Of a DNA stretch of 64,000 nucleotides, positions 54,317-62,710 are shown in pieces; the stretch's first letter is position 1, and each line of letters starts with the position of its first letter. Made by a program: the position numbers and the translations under genes. Below the pieces are notes generated by a model, which was not told the DNA's origin, searched no databases, and saw only the letters and a program-made list of their open reading frames with translations. The stretch comes from DATCMU01 sp036563245 (lineage in GTDB: Bacteria; Pseudomonadota; Alphaproteobacteria; Rhizobiales; Devosiaceae), in contig DATCMU010000037.1 of the NCBI GenBank assembly GCA_036563245.1, positions 1 through 64,000 on the forward strand, given 5' to 3'.

Positions 54317-55681
54317 ATGAAGATCGCGATCGTGCGGGAGCGCGCCGAAGGCGAGACCCGCGTTGCTGCGACGCCTGAAACAGTCGCCAAGCTCGTCGGG
54401 CTTGGGGCGAAGGTCAGCGTCGAGAAGGATGCAGGGACCGCTTCGCGCATACCCGACGCCACTTTTGCCGAAGCTGGCGCAGTGATCGAGGCGACGGCCT
54501 CCGCCGCGCTCAAGGGGGCCGATGTCGTTCTCGCGGTGCGGCGTCCGGATGCCAAGGCGTTGAGCGGCGTGGCCAAGGGCGCGCTGGTGATCGGGATCAT
54601 GGATCCCTATGGGCACGAGCAGGAGATCGTGGCGCTCGCCGGCGCCGGCGTCACTGCGGTCGCGATGGAATTCATGCCGCGCATCACGCGCGCGCAGGTG
54701 ATGGACGTGCTGTCCAGCCAGGCCAATCTCGCCGGATACCAGGGCGTGATCGACGCGGCGGAACTGTTCGACCGGGCCATGCCCATGATGATGACGGCGG
54801 CCGGCACCGTGCGCCCGGCAAAGACATTCGTCATGGGCGCGGGTGTCGCGGGGCTGCAGGCAATTGCCACCGCGCGCCGCCTCGGCGCGGCGGTTACCGC
54901 GACCGATGTCCGCCCCGCCGCCAAGGAGCAGGTGGAATCGCTGGGCGCGAAATTCGTTGCCGTGGAGGACGACGAGTTCAGGCAGGCCGAGACCGCTGGC
55001 GGCTACGCCAAGGAGATGAGCAAGGAATACCAGGCCAAGCAGGCCGAGCTGGTGGCCTCGCACATCGCCAAGCAGGACATCGTGGTCACAACGGCGCTGA
55101 TCCCGGGCCGGCCGGCCCCCAAGCTTGTCTCCAGGGCAATGGTTGAATCGATGGCGTCGGGTTCGGTGATCGTCGATCTTGCTGCGGAACGCGGGGGCAA
55201 TTGCGAGCTGACCCGCCCCGGCGAGGTCTACGAGACCGACAATGGGGTGACCATCGTCGGTCATACCAATGTTCCGGGCCGTATCCCGGCGACCGCGTCA
55301 CAGCTTTATGCCAAGAACCTTTTTGCCTTCCTGGAGACCCTGGTCGACAAGCAGGCCAAGGCGCTTGCCGTGAATTGGGATGACGAACTGGTCAAGGCAA
55401 CCGTGCTGACCAGGGATGGCGCCGTGGTTCACCCCAATATCAAGGTGGATCAGTCCGCCCCCAAGCCCGCGGCCGCGAAAAAGCCCGCCGCATCGGCCAA
55501 GGCCCCGGCAGCCAAACCTGCTGCCGCCAAGGAGTCCGCGGCCAAGGCCAAGCCGCCGGCTTCGGCAAAGGCCGCCGCGGGCGCCAAGACTGCGGCGAAG
55601 AAGCCGGCAGCCAAAAAGCCCGCGACGCGCAAGTCGCCTGCAAAGGGTGAGCCCTCCAGCAATACGAGCGGAGAGAAGTAA
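54317..55681 (+). CDS. pntAA: NAD(P) transhydrogenase alpha-1 subunit with Lys/Ala/Pro-rich tail
   Basis: Domain I of the proton-translocating transhydrogenase, binding NAD(H). The 454-residue product has RVAATPETV, the RQD-type region, GAGVAGLQAIATARRLGA nucleotide fold, and PGRPAPKLVSRAMV. The family is normally about 375-385 residues; here a histone-H1-like tail of about 72 residues (from about residue 383, coding 55463-55681) made almost only of Lys, Ala and Pro is appended. The stop overlaps pntAB (TAATG). The tail may link domain I to the membrane part or bind acidic partners; this is inference. Confidence 0.95.
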   Translation: MKIAIVRERAEGETRVAATPETVAKLVGLGAKVSVEKDAGTASRIPDATFAEAGAVIEATASAALKGADVVLAVRRPDAKALSGVAKGALVIGIMDPYGHEQEIVALAGAGVTAVAMEFMPRITRAQVMDVLSSQANLAGYQGVIDAAELFDRAMPMMMTAAGTVRPAKTFVMGAGVAGLQAIATARRLGAAVTATDVRPAAKEQVESLGAKFVAVEDDEFRQAETAGGYAKEMSKEYQAKQAELVASHIAKQDIVVTTALIPGRPAPKLVSRAMVESMASGSVIVDLAAERGGNCELTRPGEVYETDNGVTIVGHTNVPGRIPATASQLYAKNLFAFLETLVDKQAKALAVNWDDELVKATVLTRDGAVVHPNIKVDQSAPKPAAAKKPAASAKAPAAKPAAAKESAAKAKPPASAKAAAGAKTAAKKPAAKKPATRKSPAKGEPSSNTSGEK

Positions 55682-56046
55682 TGGAACAGACCGCACAACA
55701 GGTGGCCGATGCCGCCGGCGCCGCCATGCATGCTGCTTCGGGCGGCGCAATCGACCCGTTCGTCTTCCGGCTGTCGATCTTCGTTCTGGCGATCTTCGTG
55801 GGTTACTACGTGGTGTGGAGCGTGACCCCGGCATTGCATACCCCGCTGATGAGCGTGACCAACGCGATTTCCTCGGTGATCGTGGTTGGCGCCCTGCTCG
55901 CGGTAGGCGTGCCGCTGGTCGGCGACGCGTCGAGCTGGGCATCGAAGATCTTCGGGTTCTTCGCTCTCATCCTTGCGAGCGTGAATATTTTCGGAGCGTT
56001 CCTGGTCACCCAGCGCATGCTCTCAATGTACAAGAAGAAGGGTTGA
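55681..56046 (+). CDS. pntAB: NAD(P) transhydrogenase alpha-2 (membrane) subunit
   Basis: A 121-residue membrane subunit with three to four hydrophobic segments (FRLSIFVLAIFVGYYVVW, the HTPLMSVTNAISS motif, and the final LASVNIFGAFLVTQRMLSMYKKK). It is typical of the three-gene form of the enzyme. The start ATG 55681 uses the last base of the pntAA stop. Confidence 0.95.
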   Translation: MEQTAQQVADAAGAAMHAASGGAIDPFVFRLSIFVLAIFVGYYVVWSVTPALHTPLMSVTNAISSVIVVGALLAVGVPLVGDASSWASKIFGFFALILASVNIFGAFLVTQRMLSMYKKKG

Positions 56047-56050
56047 GACG

Positions 56051-57460
56051 ATGATCGACGCCAGCTTCGCCGCGCTGCTTTATCTCGTCTCCGGCGTTCT
56101 GTTCATCCTCGCGCTGCGCGGGCTTTCCAGTCCAAGTTCCGCGCGCCAGGGCAATCTTTATGGCATGGTGGGCATGCTCATCGCCGTGCTCACCACGCTC
56201 GCCGTGGCCGGGGTGACCGATGTCCTTTCCTGGGTCCTGATCGTTCTGGGCATTGCCATTGGCGGCAGCATCGGTGCTGTGATCGCGCGCCGCGTGCCGA
56301 TGACCGCGATGCCGCAACTGGTTGCGGCCTTCCACTCGCTGGTGGGCATGGCGGCGGTGTTCGTCGCGGCTGCCGCGCTCTACCATCCGGGCGCCTTCGG
56401 TATCCTCGATGCGGCGACCGGGCATATCCACGCCCAGAGCCTGATCGAGATGAGCCTTGGCGTCGCGATCGGCGCCTTCACCTTTACCGGCTCGGTGATC
56501 GCCTTTCTCAAGCTCGACGGACGCATGTCCGGCCGGCCGATCATCCTGCCGATGCGCCACGCGATCCACATCGTGCTCGGGCTGGCGCTGGTCTTCCTGA
56601 TCTGGCAGTTCTTCGGCACCGCCAATCCCTGGCTCTTCTGGCTGATCACCATCGTGGCGTTCGTGCTCGGTGTGCTCATGATCATCCCCATTGGCGGCGC
56701 GGACATGCCGGTGGTCATCTCGATGCTCAACTCGTATTCGGGCTGGGCTGCCGCAGGTATCGGTTTCACGCTGGGCAATACCGCGCTCATCATCACCGGC
56801 GCGCTGGTGGGGTCTTCGGGTGCGATCCTGAGCTACATCATGTGCCGGGCGATGAACCGCTCCTTCATCTCGGTCATTCTGGGCGGATTCGGCGCCGATT
56901 CCTCGGCGGCGGGCGCCGCGGAAGAAGAGACCCGGCCGGTCAAGCAGGGCTCGGCCGACGACGCCGCGTTCATGATGAAGAATGCCTCCAAGGTCATCAT
57001 CGTTCCCGGCTATGGCATGGCGGTGGCGCAGGCGCAGCACGCGGTGCGTGAAATGGCGGACGCGCTCAAGGCGGCCGGCGTCGAGGTGAAGTATGCGATC
57101 CATCCCGTGGCGGGCCGCATGCCGGGGCACATGAACGTGCTTCTTGCCGAAGCGCAGGTGCCCTATGACGAGGTGTTCGAACTCGAGGACATCAATTCCG
57201 AGTTCCGCGAGGCTGATGTCGCCTATGTCATCGGCGCCAACGACGTGACCAACCCGGCGGCCAAGACCGACAAGTCCTCGCCGATCTACGGCATGCCGGT
57301 GCTCAATGTCGAGGACGCGGGTACGGTGCTGTTCGTGAAGCGTTCGATGGCGGCGGGCTATGCCGGCGTGCAGAACGAGTTGTTCTTTCGCGACAACACC
57401 ATGATGCTGTTCGGCGACGCCAAGAAGATGACCGAGAACATCGTCAAGGCGCTGGCCTGA
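56051..57460 (+). CDS. pntB: NAD(P) transhydrogenase beta subunit
   Basis: The 469-residue subunit holds the proton channel and the NADP(H)-binding domain III. Nine hydrophobic segments occupy residues 1-260; the cytosolic domain III follows with VPGYGMAVAQAQHAV, GRMPGHMNVLLAEA and IGANDVTNPAA. The enzyme uses the proton gradient to reduce NADP+, supplying NADPH for biosynthesis. It starts 4 nt after pntAB. Confidence 0.97.
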   Translation: MIDASFAALLYLVSGVLFILALRGLSSPSSARQGNLYGMVGMLIAVLTTLAVAGVTDVLSWVLIVLGIAIGGSIGAVIARRVPMTAMPQLVAAFHSLVGMAAVFVAAAALYHPGAFGILDAATGHIHAQSLIEMSLGVAIGAFTFTGSVIAFLKLDGRMSGRPIILPMRHAIHIVLGLALVFLIWQFFGTANPWLFWLITIVAFVLGVLMIIPIGGADMPVVISMLNSYSGWAAAGIGFTLGNTALIITGALVGSSGAILSYIMCRAMNRSFISVILGGFGADSSAAGAAEEETRPVKQGSADDAAFMMKNASKVIIVPGYGMAVAQAQHAVREMADALKAAGVEVKYAIHPVAGRMPGHMNVLLAEAQVPYDEVFELEDINSEFREADVAYVIGANDVTNPAAKTDKSSPIYGMPVLNVEDAGTVLFVKRSMAAGYAGVQNELFFRDNTMMLFGDAKKMTENIVKALA

Positions 57461-57470
57461 TCGCTGCGGA

Positions 57471-58298
57471 ATGGCCGGCAAGAGGCGGTTGCCGCTCTGG
57501 CTGAAGGTGGTGCTGTGGGCTTTCGGGCTCGCAGCGCTCGCCTGGTTCTGGGCGGCGGTTTATGTCTATGAGTATCAGGGATCCATGCTTTTCGATCCCG
57601 ACGGGCGGGTCGTGCCGCTTGCCGAAGTGGCACTGGAGCGCTCGGAGGTCGTCTCCGTGCCTGTGGGCGGCGGTCTGAGCGTCCAGGGCTGGTACGTCGC
57701 GCCCAAGGACGGCTTTCCAGTCATCCTCTATCTCAAGGATGCTTCGGGCAGCGTGACCGCCGAGCACGGACGGTTCGCCGACATGGCCGCCGACGGCTAC
57801 GGCCTGCTGGCCGTCGACTACAGGGGGTTCCCGTTCTCGCCTGGCCAGATCAGCCAGGCCAACATGAACGACGATGCTCTTGCCGCCTACGATTACGCAG
57901 CCTCCAGGGGCCGGCCCGTGGTCATCTGGGGGCGCGGCCTTGGGGCCGCACCGGCGACCTGGGTCGCGGCACACCGCGACGCGGGTGCGCTCATCCTGGA
58001 ATCGCCGTTGGCCTCGGCGGTCCAGCTGCTGCAGCAACGGTTCCCGATCTTGCCCGTGTCGGTTCTGCTCAAGGACAAGTTCCCCACCTCCGACTGGATC
58101 GGTCAGGCGAGCGAGCCGCTCTTTCTTGCCCACGGTGCGCAGGATGCCGCGATACCGGAAAGCCAGGGCGAGGAGCTATACGCCCTGGCGCCCAATCCTC
58201 GCCTCAAGTGGATTGCAGAGGGAGCCGGGCACGACGATCTCTGGCAAAGGGGCCTGTGGACGCACGCCAAGGCATTCCTGGCCGCGACTGCCCTCTGA
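57471..58298 (+). CDS. Membrane-anchored alpha/beta hydrolase-fold protein without catalytic nucleophile
   Basis: A 275-residue protein with an N-terminal membrane anchor (residues 9-33) and a Bem46/ABHD13-like alpha/beta fold. The nucleophile elbow reads GRGLG (residues 154-158): Gly156 replaces the usual Ser of GRSLG. The oxyanion-hole motif HGNAG is also replaced (YLKDASGS, about 87-94), and YRGFPFSPG replaces the usual YRGYGxSxG. An Asp (HGAQDAA) and His (GAGHDD) remain. It is probably a non-catalytic relative. It starts 10 nt after pntB, so it may be co-transcribed. Confidence 0.8.
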   Translation: MAGKRRLPLWLKVVLWAFGLAALAWFWAAVYVYEYQGSMLFDPDGRVVPLAEVALERSEVVSVPVGGGLSVQGWYVAPKDGFPVILYLKDASGSVTAEHGRFADMAADGYGLLAVDYRGFPFSPGQISQANMNDDALAAYDYAASRGRPVVIWGRGLGAAPATWVAAHRDAGALILESPLASAVQLLQQRFPILPVSVLLKDKFPTSDWIGQASEPLFLAHGAQDAAIPESQGEELYALAPNPRLKWIAEGAGHDDLWQRGLWTHAKAFLAATAL

Positions 58299-58427
58299 GC
58301 GGCGCGGCGCCAGGGTTCCTGGCCGGCGCTTCGTTCATTCCCGGCGAAGGGTGGGTTCAACGCTACGCCCTTGTGTCCAGGGACGGCCGGGTCGAAACTG
58401 GCACAAAAGCCGATGGAGCGCGCCCGA

Positions 58428-59084
58428 ATGTCCCGCACGATCAAGGTCGACCTGTTTTCCGATATCGTTTGCCCCTGGTGCCTGGTAGGCGCGGCGCGGC
58501 TGGATGCCGCTATCGCACGATTGCCCACGGACATTACGGTGATGGTGGAGAACCATCCGTTCTTTCTCGATCCGGAAACCCCGCCGGAAGGCGAGATCAT
58601 CGCAGAAAAGCTCAAACGCAAATATGGTCGCCCGCCCGAGGCGATGTGGGAGAGGCTGGTGGAGCAGGCGCGGGCCTCGGGTATCGACCTCGACCCGCGC
58701 AAGCAGGAACGCTCCTATCCGACCGCGGCCGCACACACGATCATCCGTCACGCGCGTGACGGGGGCCGGCAGCATGAACTGGCCAATGCCATGGCCGAGG
58801 CCTATTTTCTGGATGCCCGCAACATCTCCGACCCCGAAGTGCTGGCAGAGCTGGCGGCGCCCTTTGGCTTCTCGCGTGACCACGTGCTGGACCTGATCGG
58901 CAACCCCGATGAAGTGGAAGTGACCGGACGCGAGGCGATTTGGGCCGCCCGGCAGGGTATTACCGGGGTTCCGTTCTTCATATTCGACGGCCGGTTTGGG
59001 CTGTCGGGCTGCCAGCCGCAAGAGATTTTCGACAGGGCTTTCGCCGTGGCGCTGTCTCCAGATGCCGAAAACGCAGCCGGTTGA
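58428..59084 (+). CDS. DsbA-family oxidoreductase, FrnE-like
   Basis: A 218-residue cytosolic thioredoxin-fold protein with the redox CPWC motif at residues 15-18 (LFSDIVCPWCLVGAARLD), the helical insertion and the cis-Pro segment GVPFFIFDGRFGLSGCQP. Relatives are disulfide isomerases of the FrnE type. No signal peptide. ATG 58428 is preferred, with GGAG about 9 nt upstream; upstream in-frame starts precede that site. Confidence 0.9.
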   Translation: MSRTIKVDLFSDIVCPWCLVGAARLDAAIARLPTDITVMVENHPFFLDPETPPEGEIIAEKLKRKYGRPPEAMWERLVEQARASGIDLDPRKQERSYPTAAAHTIIRHARDGGRQHELANAMAEAYFLDARNISDPEVLAELAAPFGFSRDHVLDLIGNPDEVEVTGREAIWAARQGITGVPFFIFDGRFGLSGCQPQEIFDRAFAVALSPDAENAAG

Positions 59085-59142
59085 ACGACAGACGGCAGGG
59101 CGAGCTGGCAGCGCCCCGCCGTCCTGATCAGAGCCGTTGATC

Positions 59143-59194
59143 AGTCGCGCTTTCGGACCGAAAACCGTTCCCGCTTTTCCTGAAAGCGCTCCAG
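59143..59194 (+). repeat. RIME-like intergenic repeat, copy A
   Basis: A 52-nt element beginning AGTCGCGCTTTCGGACCGAA and ending CTGAAAGCGCTCCAG, with inner GAAAACCG and CGCTTTTCC. It resembles the short mosaic elements scattered through Rhizobiales genomes. It ends 2 nt before the DUF992 stop codon and is inverted relative to copy B. Confidence 0.75.
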
Positions 59195-59195
59195 A

Positions 59196-59654
59196 TTACC
59201 GCAAGGTCAATCCGGTCAGCGTGAGGGCGAGATTGACGCCCTGCTGGGCCTGAACGCTGACAGGCTGCAGAATGAAGCCCTTGTTCGAGCCGCCGATCAG
59301 TGCGTTCGCACCGACCCCGACCCCCACCGAGGCTTCGCCGCTGGCGCCGACATAGGTTCCTGCCAGGGCGCGGCTCTGGTATTTCGTCGAGGCGGCGGCC
59401 AATACCAGCCATTCGATATAGGTCTTCTTGGTGAAGCCGATGTCCAGGCCGAACTTGTTGACCTGGCCGGAATAGTATTCGGTCTTGTGGCCGTCGCGGT
59501 GGAAGCCGCACTTGATGTCCTTGATCGAACCGATGATCAGCCCCACGCCACCAGCCACTTCGCAGGACAGGCGGCCAACCTGGATCTGATCCTCGGCCAT
59601 TGCCGGCGCGGCGGCCAGGGCGAGGGCAAGGGTTGCGGCTGCTACTGCTCGCAT
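59196..59654 (-). CDS. DUF992 secreted protein
   Basis: A 152-residue exported protein with a signal peptide (1-20, ending PAMA) and a DUF992 domain starting EDQIQVGRLSCEVAGGVGLI with a Cys pair (LSCEV, IKCGF), glycine-rich C-terminal half and the final VNLALTLTGLTLR. The family occurs in Rhizobiales with unknown function. ATG 59654 is preceded by GGAGAAATG. Inverted copies of a 52-nt repeat flank it. Confidence 0.85.
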   Translation of the reverse strand: MRAVAAATLALALAAAPAMAEDQIQVGRLSCEVAGGVGLIIGSIKDIKCGFHRDGHKTEYYSGQVNKFGLDIGFTKKTYIEWLVLAAASTKYQSRALAGTYVGASGEASVGVGVGANALIGGSNKGFILQPVSVQAQQGVNLALTLTGLTLR

Positions 59655-59794
59655 GTCATTTCTCCACATCCGTCGTTGAGCGACAGCGCGGAGTGTTTCG
59701 AAAGCTGGCCGCGTTGACAAGCGGCAAAATCGGCTTCGATGCCGGTCATCGCCTTTGAGGGTGGCGCGGGGTCCTCTGGGGCGCAGATCCCCGT
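59655..59794. other. Leader of the DUF992 gene, no gene seen
   Basis: Non-coding stretch between the DUF992 start and repeat copy B. A promoter is expected here but no clear -35/-10 was found. Confidence 0.4.
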
Positions 59795-59847
59795 CTGGAG
59801 CGTGTTCAGGAGAAGCTGGTACCGGTTTTCGGTTCGAACATGCGACT
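59795..59847 (-). repeat. RIME-like intergenic repeat, copy B
   Basis: A 53-nt inverted copy of the element at 59143-59194. Read on the minus strand it aligns along its whole length with one gap and about three quarters identity; the core CCGAAAACCG and the ends AGTCGC and CGCTCCAG are the same. Confidence 0.75.
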
Positions 59848-59978
59848 ATTCGAAGACTTGGACCGGGCGAATTCGGCCCGACGCCGCGCGGGATGAGGAA
59901 GCCACGGCAAAGGGCGGTCAATGATCGCGGAAATCGCATTGCGCACGTCATGCCGTCTGGCGTGTCGCGCAAACGCAG

Positions 59979-60001
59979 AACGCCGCCGGAACGGCGGCGT
60001 T
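59979..60001 (-). terminator. Terminator hairpin after rpsU
   Basis: AACGCCGCC-5-GGCGGCGTT, perfect 9-bp arms, 26 nt past the rpsU stop. The T tract is weak on the minus strand (TTCTGCGTTTG), so termination may be partly Rho-aided. Confidence 0.65.
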
Positions 60002-60027
60002 CAAAAAGCACTACGAGGTGGCGGCGA

Positions 60028-60246
60028 TCAGCGGCCGCTAGCCACCAGGCCTTCGCGCTGGGCACGCTTGCGCGCCAGCTTGCGGGCGCGGCGCACGGCC
60101 TCAGCCTTCTGGCGTGCCTTCTTTTCCGAGGGCTTCTCGTAATAGTTGCGAAGCTTCATCTCGCGAAACACACCTTCGCGCTGCAGCTTCTTCTTCAGCG
60201 CCCTGAGCGCCTGATCAACGTTGTTATCGCGAACGACTACCTGCAC
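60028..60246 (-). CDS. rpsU: 30S ribosomal protein S21
   Basis: A 72-residue basic protein of the small subunit that helps initiation. MQVVVRDNNVDQALRALKKK at the start and FREMKLRNYYEKPSEKKARQ are S21 signatures. It is monocistronic with a terminator hairpin. Confidence 0.97.
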   Translation of the reverse strand: MQVVVRDNNVDQALRALKKKLQREGVFREMKLRNYYEKPSEKKARQKAEAVRRARKLARKRAQREGLVASGR

Positions 60247-60401
60247 GCGTCCTACCGCCTTCCAAGGTTCCAGTATTCAGATGAAATCGCGCAAGGAGGG
60301 AAATGCAACCATGCGCGCCGACCGGCCTACCAGTCTTCGTGGTGGCGGTTGATAACAGAACACCTGGTCATTGTCCACAGGGGGGCGCAGGTGCCGAGGC
60401 G

Positions 60402-61502
60402 CTATTTGGCGCCGAAAGTGCGAATAATGCGATTGATATGGCCCATCTTGCGCCCCGGGCGCGCTTCGGTCTTGCCATAGACGTGAGGCTGGGAACGCGG
60501 GCCCATGTGCTGGGGAACCGATTCTATCTCGTCTCCGATCAGGTTTTCCATGACCACATCGGCAAGGCGCATGACATCGCCGAGCGGCCAGCCGAGAATG
60601 GCGCGGATATGCTGTTCGAACTGGCTGGTCACGCAGCCCGCCTGGGTCCAGTGACCCGAATTGTGCACACGCGGCGCGATCTCGTTGACCAGGAGTTTTC
60701 CGCCGGGCAGCACGAAAAATTCCACGCCGAGCACCCCCACATATTCGAGTGCCTCCACAATCCGGCCGGCCATGCCCGTTGCCAGCGCCGCCGTGGCCGC
60801 GTCGATGTCGGCCGGCACTGTGCTGGTCTTCAGGATATGGTCGCGATGCACGTTTTCGGCCGGGTCGTAGGCAGCGATTTCGCCTGTCGCGCTGCGCGCG
60901 ACAATGACCGAGATTTCATGCTCGAAGGGAATGAACGCCTCGAGCACCAATTGCGGGCCGCCAATGGCCTGGAACGCCGCGTCCGCATCAGCGGCGGAAC
61001 GGATGGTCCGCTGCCCCTTGCCGTCATAACCGAGCCGTGTCGTCTTGAGCACGGCGGGTGCGCCAATGCGGTCGAGCGCCGCGCCTAGCTGGTCGCGGTC
61101 GGCGACCGCGGCGAAGGGGGCGACCTCGATGCCGGCGGCGGTCAGGAATGCTTTTTCCTCAAGCCGATCCTGCGCCACCCGAAGCGCGACGGCGCCCGGG
61201 GCGAGCGGCTTCAGGTCGGCGAGGAACTCGGCGGTATCCACCGGCACGTTTTCGAATTCGTAGGTGACGATATCCACGTCTTCGGCAAAACGGGCAAGGG
61301 CCTCGCGGTCTTCATAGGCAGCAACGGTCCTATGGGGAGTGACCTCGAATGCGGGGCTTTGCGGGTCGGGGCAGAACACATGGGTGCGCATGCCGATCTC
61401 GGCAGCGGCAGTGGCCAGCATGCGCCCCAATTGCCCGCCCCCGAGAATGCCGATCATCGTGCCGGGCGGCATCGGGTGCCCGGCATCTGCGGTTCGCGCC
61501 AT
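60402..61502 (-). CDS. purK: 5-(carboxyamino)imidazole ribonucleotide synthase
   Basis: An ATP-grasp enzyme that makes N5-CAIR from AIR and bicarbonate in purine synthesis. The 366-residue product has GILGGGQLGRMLA, LKTTRLGYDGKGQ, VLEAFIPFEHEISVI and NEIAPRVHNSGHWT. GAGTAGG precedes ATG 61502, 9 nt after the purE stop; the two form an operon. Confidence 0.96.
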   Translation of the reverse strand: MARTADAGHPMPPGTMIGILGGGQLGRMLATAAAEIGMRTHVFCPDPQSPAFEVTPHRTVAAYEDREALARFAEDVDIVTYEFENVPVDTAEFLADLKPLAPGAVALRVAQDRLEEKAFLTAAGIEVAPFAAVADRDQLGAALDRIGAPAVLKTTRLGYDGKGQRTIRSAADADAAFQAIGGPQLVLEAFIPFEHEISVIVARSATGEIAAYDPAENVHRDHILKTSTVPADIDAATAALATGMAGRIVEALEYVGVLGVEFFVLPGGKLLVNEIAPRVHNSGHWTQAGCVTSQFEQHIRAILGWPLGDVMRLADVVMENLIGDEIESVPQHMGPRSQPHVYGKTEARPGRKMGHINRIIRTFGAK

Positions 61503-61511
61503 GGTCTGGGC

Positions 61512-62042
61512 CTACTCCTGGTCGATGGGAAACTCGGGCACCGCGTCGGTCTGCTGGCGACGGAAGGCGCTGAGCCGTTCCTCGACATCCGGGTCGCCGA
61601 GGCTGAGAACGGCGGCGGCCAGCAGCGCGGCGTTGATGGCGCCGGCCTCTCCGATGGCAAGCGTGCCAACCGGGATGCCGCCGGGCATCTGGACGATCGA
61701 CAGGAGACTGTCCTCGCCATTCAGGGTGCGCGACCGTACCGGTACGCCGAATACGGGCAACGTAGTCATCGAGGCGACCATGCCCGGCAGGTGCGCGGCG
61801 CCGCCGGCACCGGCGATCACGACCTTGAAGCCGTCGCTACGTGCATTGGTGGCGAATTCGTAGAGCCGTTCCGGCGTGCGGTGCGCGGATACGATGCGGG
61901 CTTCATAGTCGATCTTGAGAAGGTCGAGCGTCTCGGCGGCGTGGCGCATGGTTGACCAGTCGGACTGGCTGCCCATGACTATTGCGACCGGTGGCGAATC
62001 GAGCACGGCGTGGTCCCCCCGTATGCCCATCAAACGGGCCAT
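61512..62042 (-). CDS. purE: N5-carboxyaminoimidazole ribonucleotide mutase
   Basis: Class I PurE, which converts N5-CAIR to CAIR. The 176-residue product has VAIVMGSQSDWSTM, SAHRTPERLYEFA, IAGAGGAAHLPGMVA and VQMPGGIPVGTLAIG. The first 17 residues are non-conserved, so a later start is possible. It is upstream of purK. Confidence 0.96.
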   Translation of the reverse strand: MARLMGIRGDHAVLDSPPVAIVMGSQSDWSTMRHAAETLDLLKIDYEARIVSAHRTPERLYEFATNARSDGFKVVIAGAGGAAHLPGMVASMTTLPVFGVPVRSRTLNGEDSLLSIVQMPGGIPVGTLAIGEAGAINAALLAAAVLSLGDPDVEERLSAFRRQQTDAVPEFPIDQE

Positions 62043-62087
62043 TTAGCCCAATCCGCATCGCGGTTCAAGGCGACCCGGCCAGACCTT

Positions 62088-62303
62088 TCAGGCGATGATG
62101 TCGGGCAGCAGCAGATGCTCGAGCTCTACTATGCGGTCCTTGAGCGCCAGCTTGCGTTTCTTGAGGCGTTGCAGCATCAGCGCATCGGCCGTCTTGGAGG
62201 CGATCAGCGCGTGAATGGCCGCATCAAGATCGGCGTGTTCCTGGCGCTTCGCGGCCAGTTCAAGTCCGAGTCTTGCTTCCTGTTCCTTGGTCAGAGGTAA
62301 CAT
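62088..62303 (-). CDS. DUF465 (YdcH-like) small protein A
   Basis: A 71-residue coiled-coil-prone protein of the DUF465 family: HADLDAAIHALIASKTADAL, then RLKKRKLALKDRIVELE. Family members are short, charged and of unknown function. It ends 45 nt upstream of purE and may head the purEK operon. It diverges from a second DUF465 gene. Confidence 0.88.
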   Translation of the reverse strand: MLPLTKEQEARLGLELAAKRQEHADLDAAIHALIASKTADALMLQRLKKRKLALKDRIVELEHLLLPDIIA

Positions 62304-62466
62304 CGCGCGTCGGGGTTCAGGGGTTGAAATGGCGCCTCGCCATCCCCATTGGATATCTTATGCAGTGTCGATTTGCACGGTGTTTTCCTCAACCCAACTT
62401 GGCAATCGACAAGACATGCATTTTTTGTGACGATGATCACGTCCTGCAGCATGAAAAGGAGTAGCC

Positions 62467-62640
62467 ATGAATACCGAAGGCCACATCGAAGCGCTGGAGA
62501 GGCGGCACCGCGAACTCGACGAACAGATCGAACAGGAACTGCTGCACCCAAGTCATGACGATCTGTATGTCGCCGCGCTCAAGCGCAAGAAGCTTGAGGT
62601 CAAGGACGAACTGGCCAAGCTTGAAACGAGGGCGCACTGA
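62467..62640 (+). CDS. DUF465 (YdcH-like) small protein B
   Basis: A 57-residue DUF465 protein (HIEALERRHRELDEQIEQEL, then LKRKKLEVKDELAKLE). AAGGAG precedes ATG 62467 by 6 nt, and a perfect terminator follows. The two DUF465 proteins differ clearly in sequence but share the R(R)HxxLDxxI and LKxxKLxxKDxxxxLE pattern, so they are paralogues. Confidence 0.9.
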   Translation: MNTEGHIEALERRHRELDEQIEQELLHPSHDDLYVAALKRKKLEVKDELAKLETRAH

Positions 62641-62671
62641 GGCGCCACGGTATTTGTGCTGAATGCTTCAG

Positions 62672-62698
62672 GGCCACGGCTTTTGCCGTGGCCTTTTT
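62672..62698 (+). terminator. Rho-independent terminator of the second DUF465 gene
   Basis: GGCCACGGC-TTTT-GCCGTGGCC followed by five T, 31 nt after the stop; close to the end of the convergent transporter gene. Confidence 0.93.
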
Positions 62699-62710
62699 CA
62701 TATCTCTTGG

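Noticed and set aside
56006..57481. 491-codon minus-strand frame under pntB
   Set aside because: His/Arg/Asp-rich shadow; pntB is unequivocal.
60303..61088. 261-codon plus-strand frame under purK
   Set aside because: Shadow of an ATP-grasp gene.
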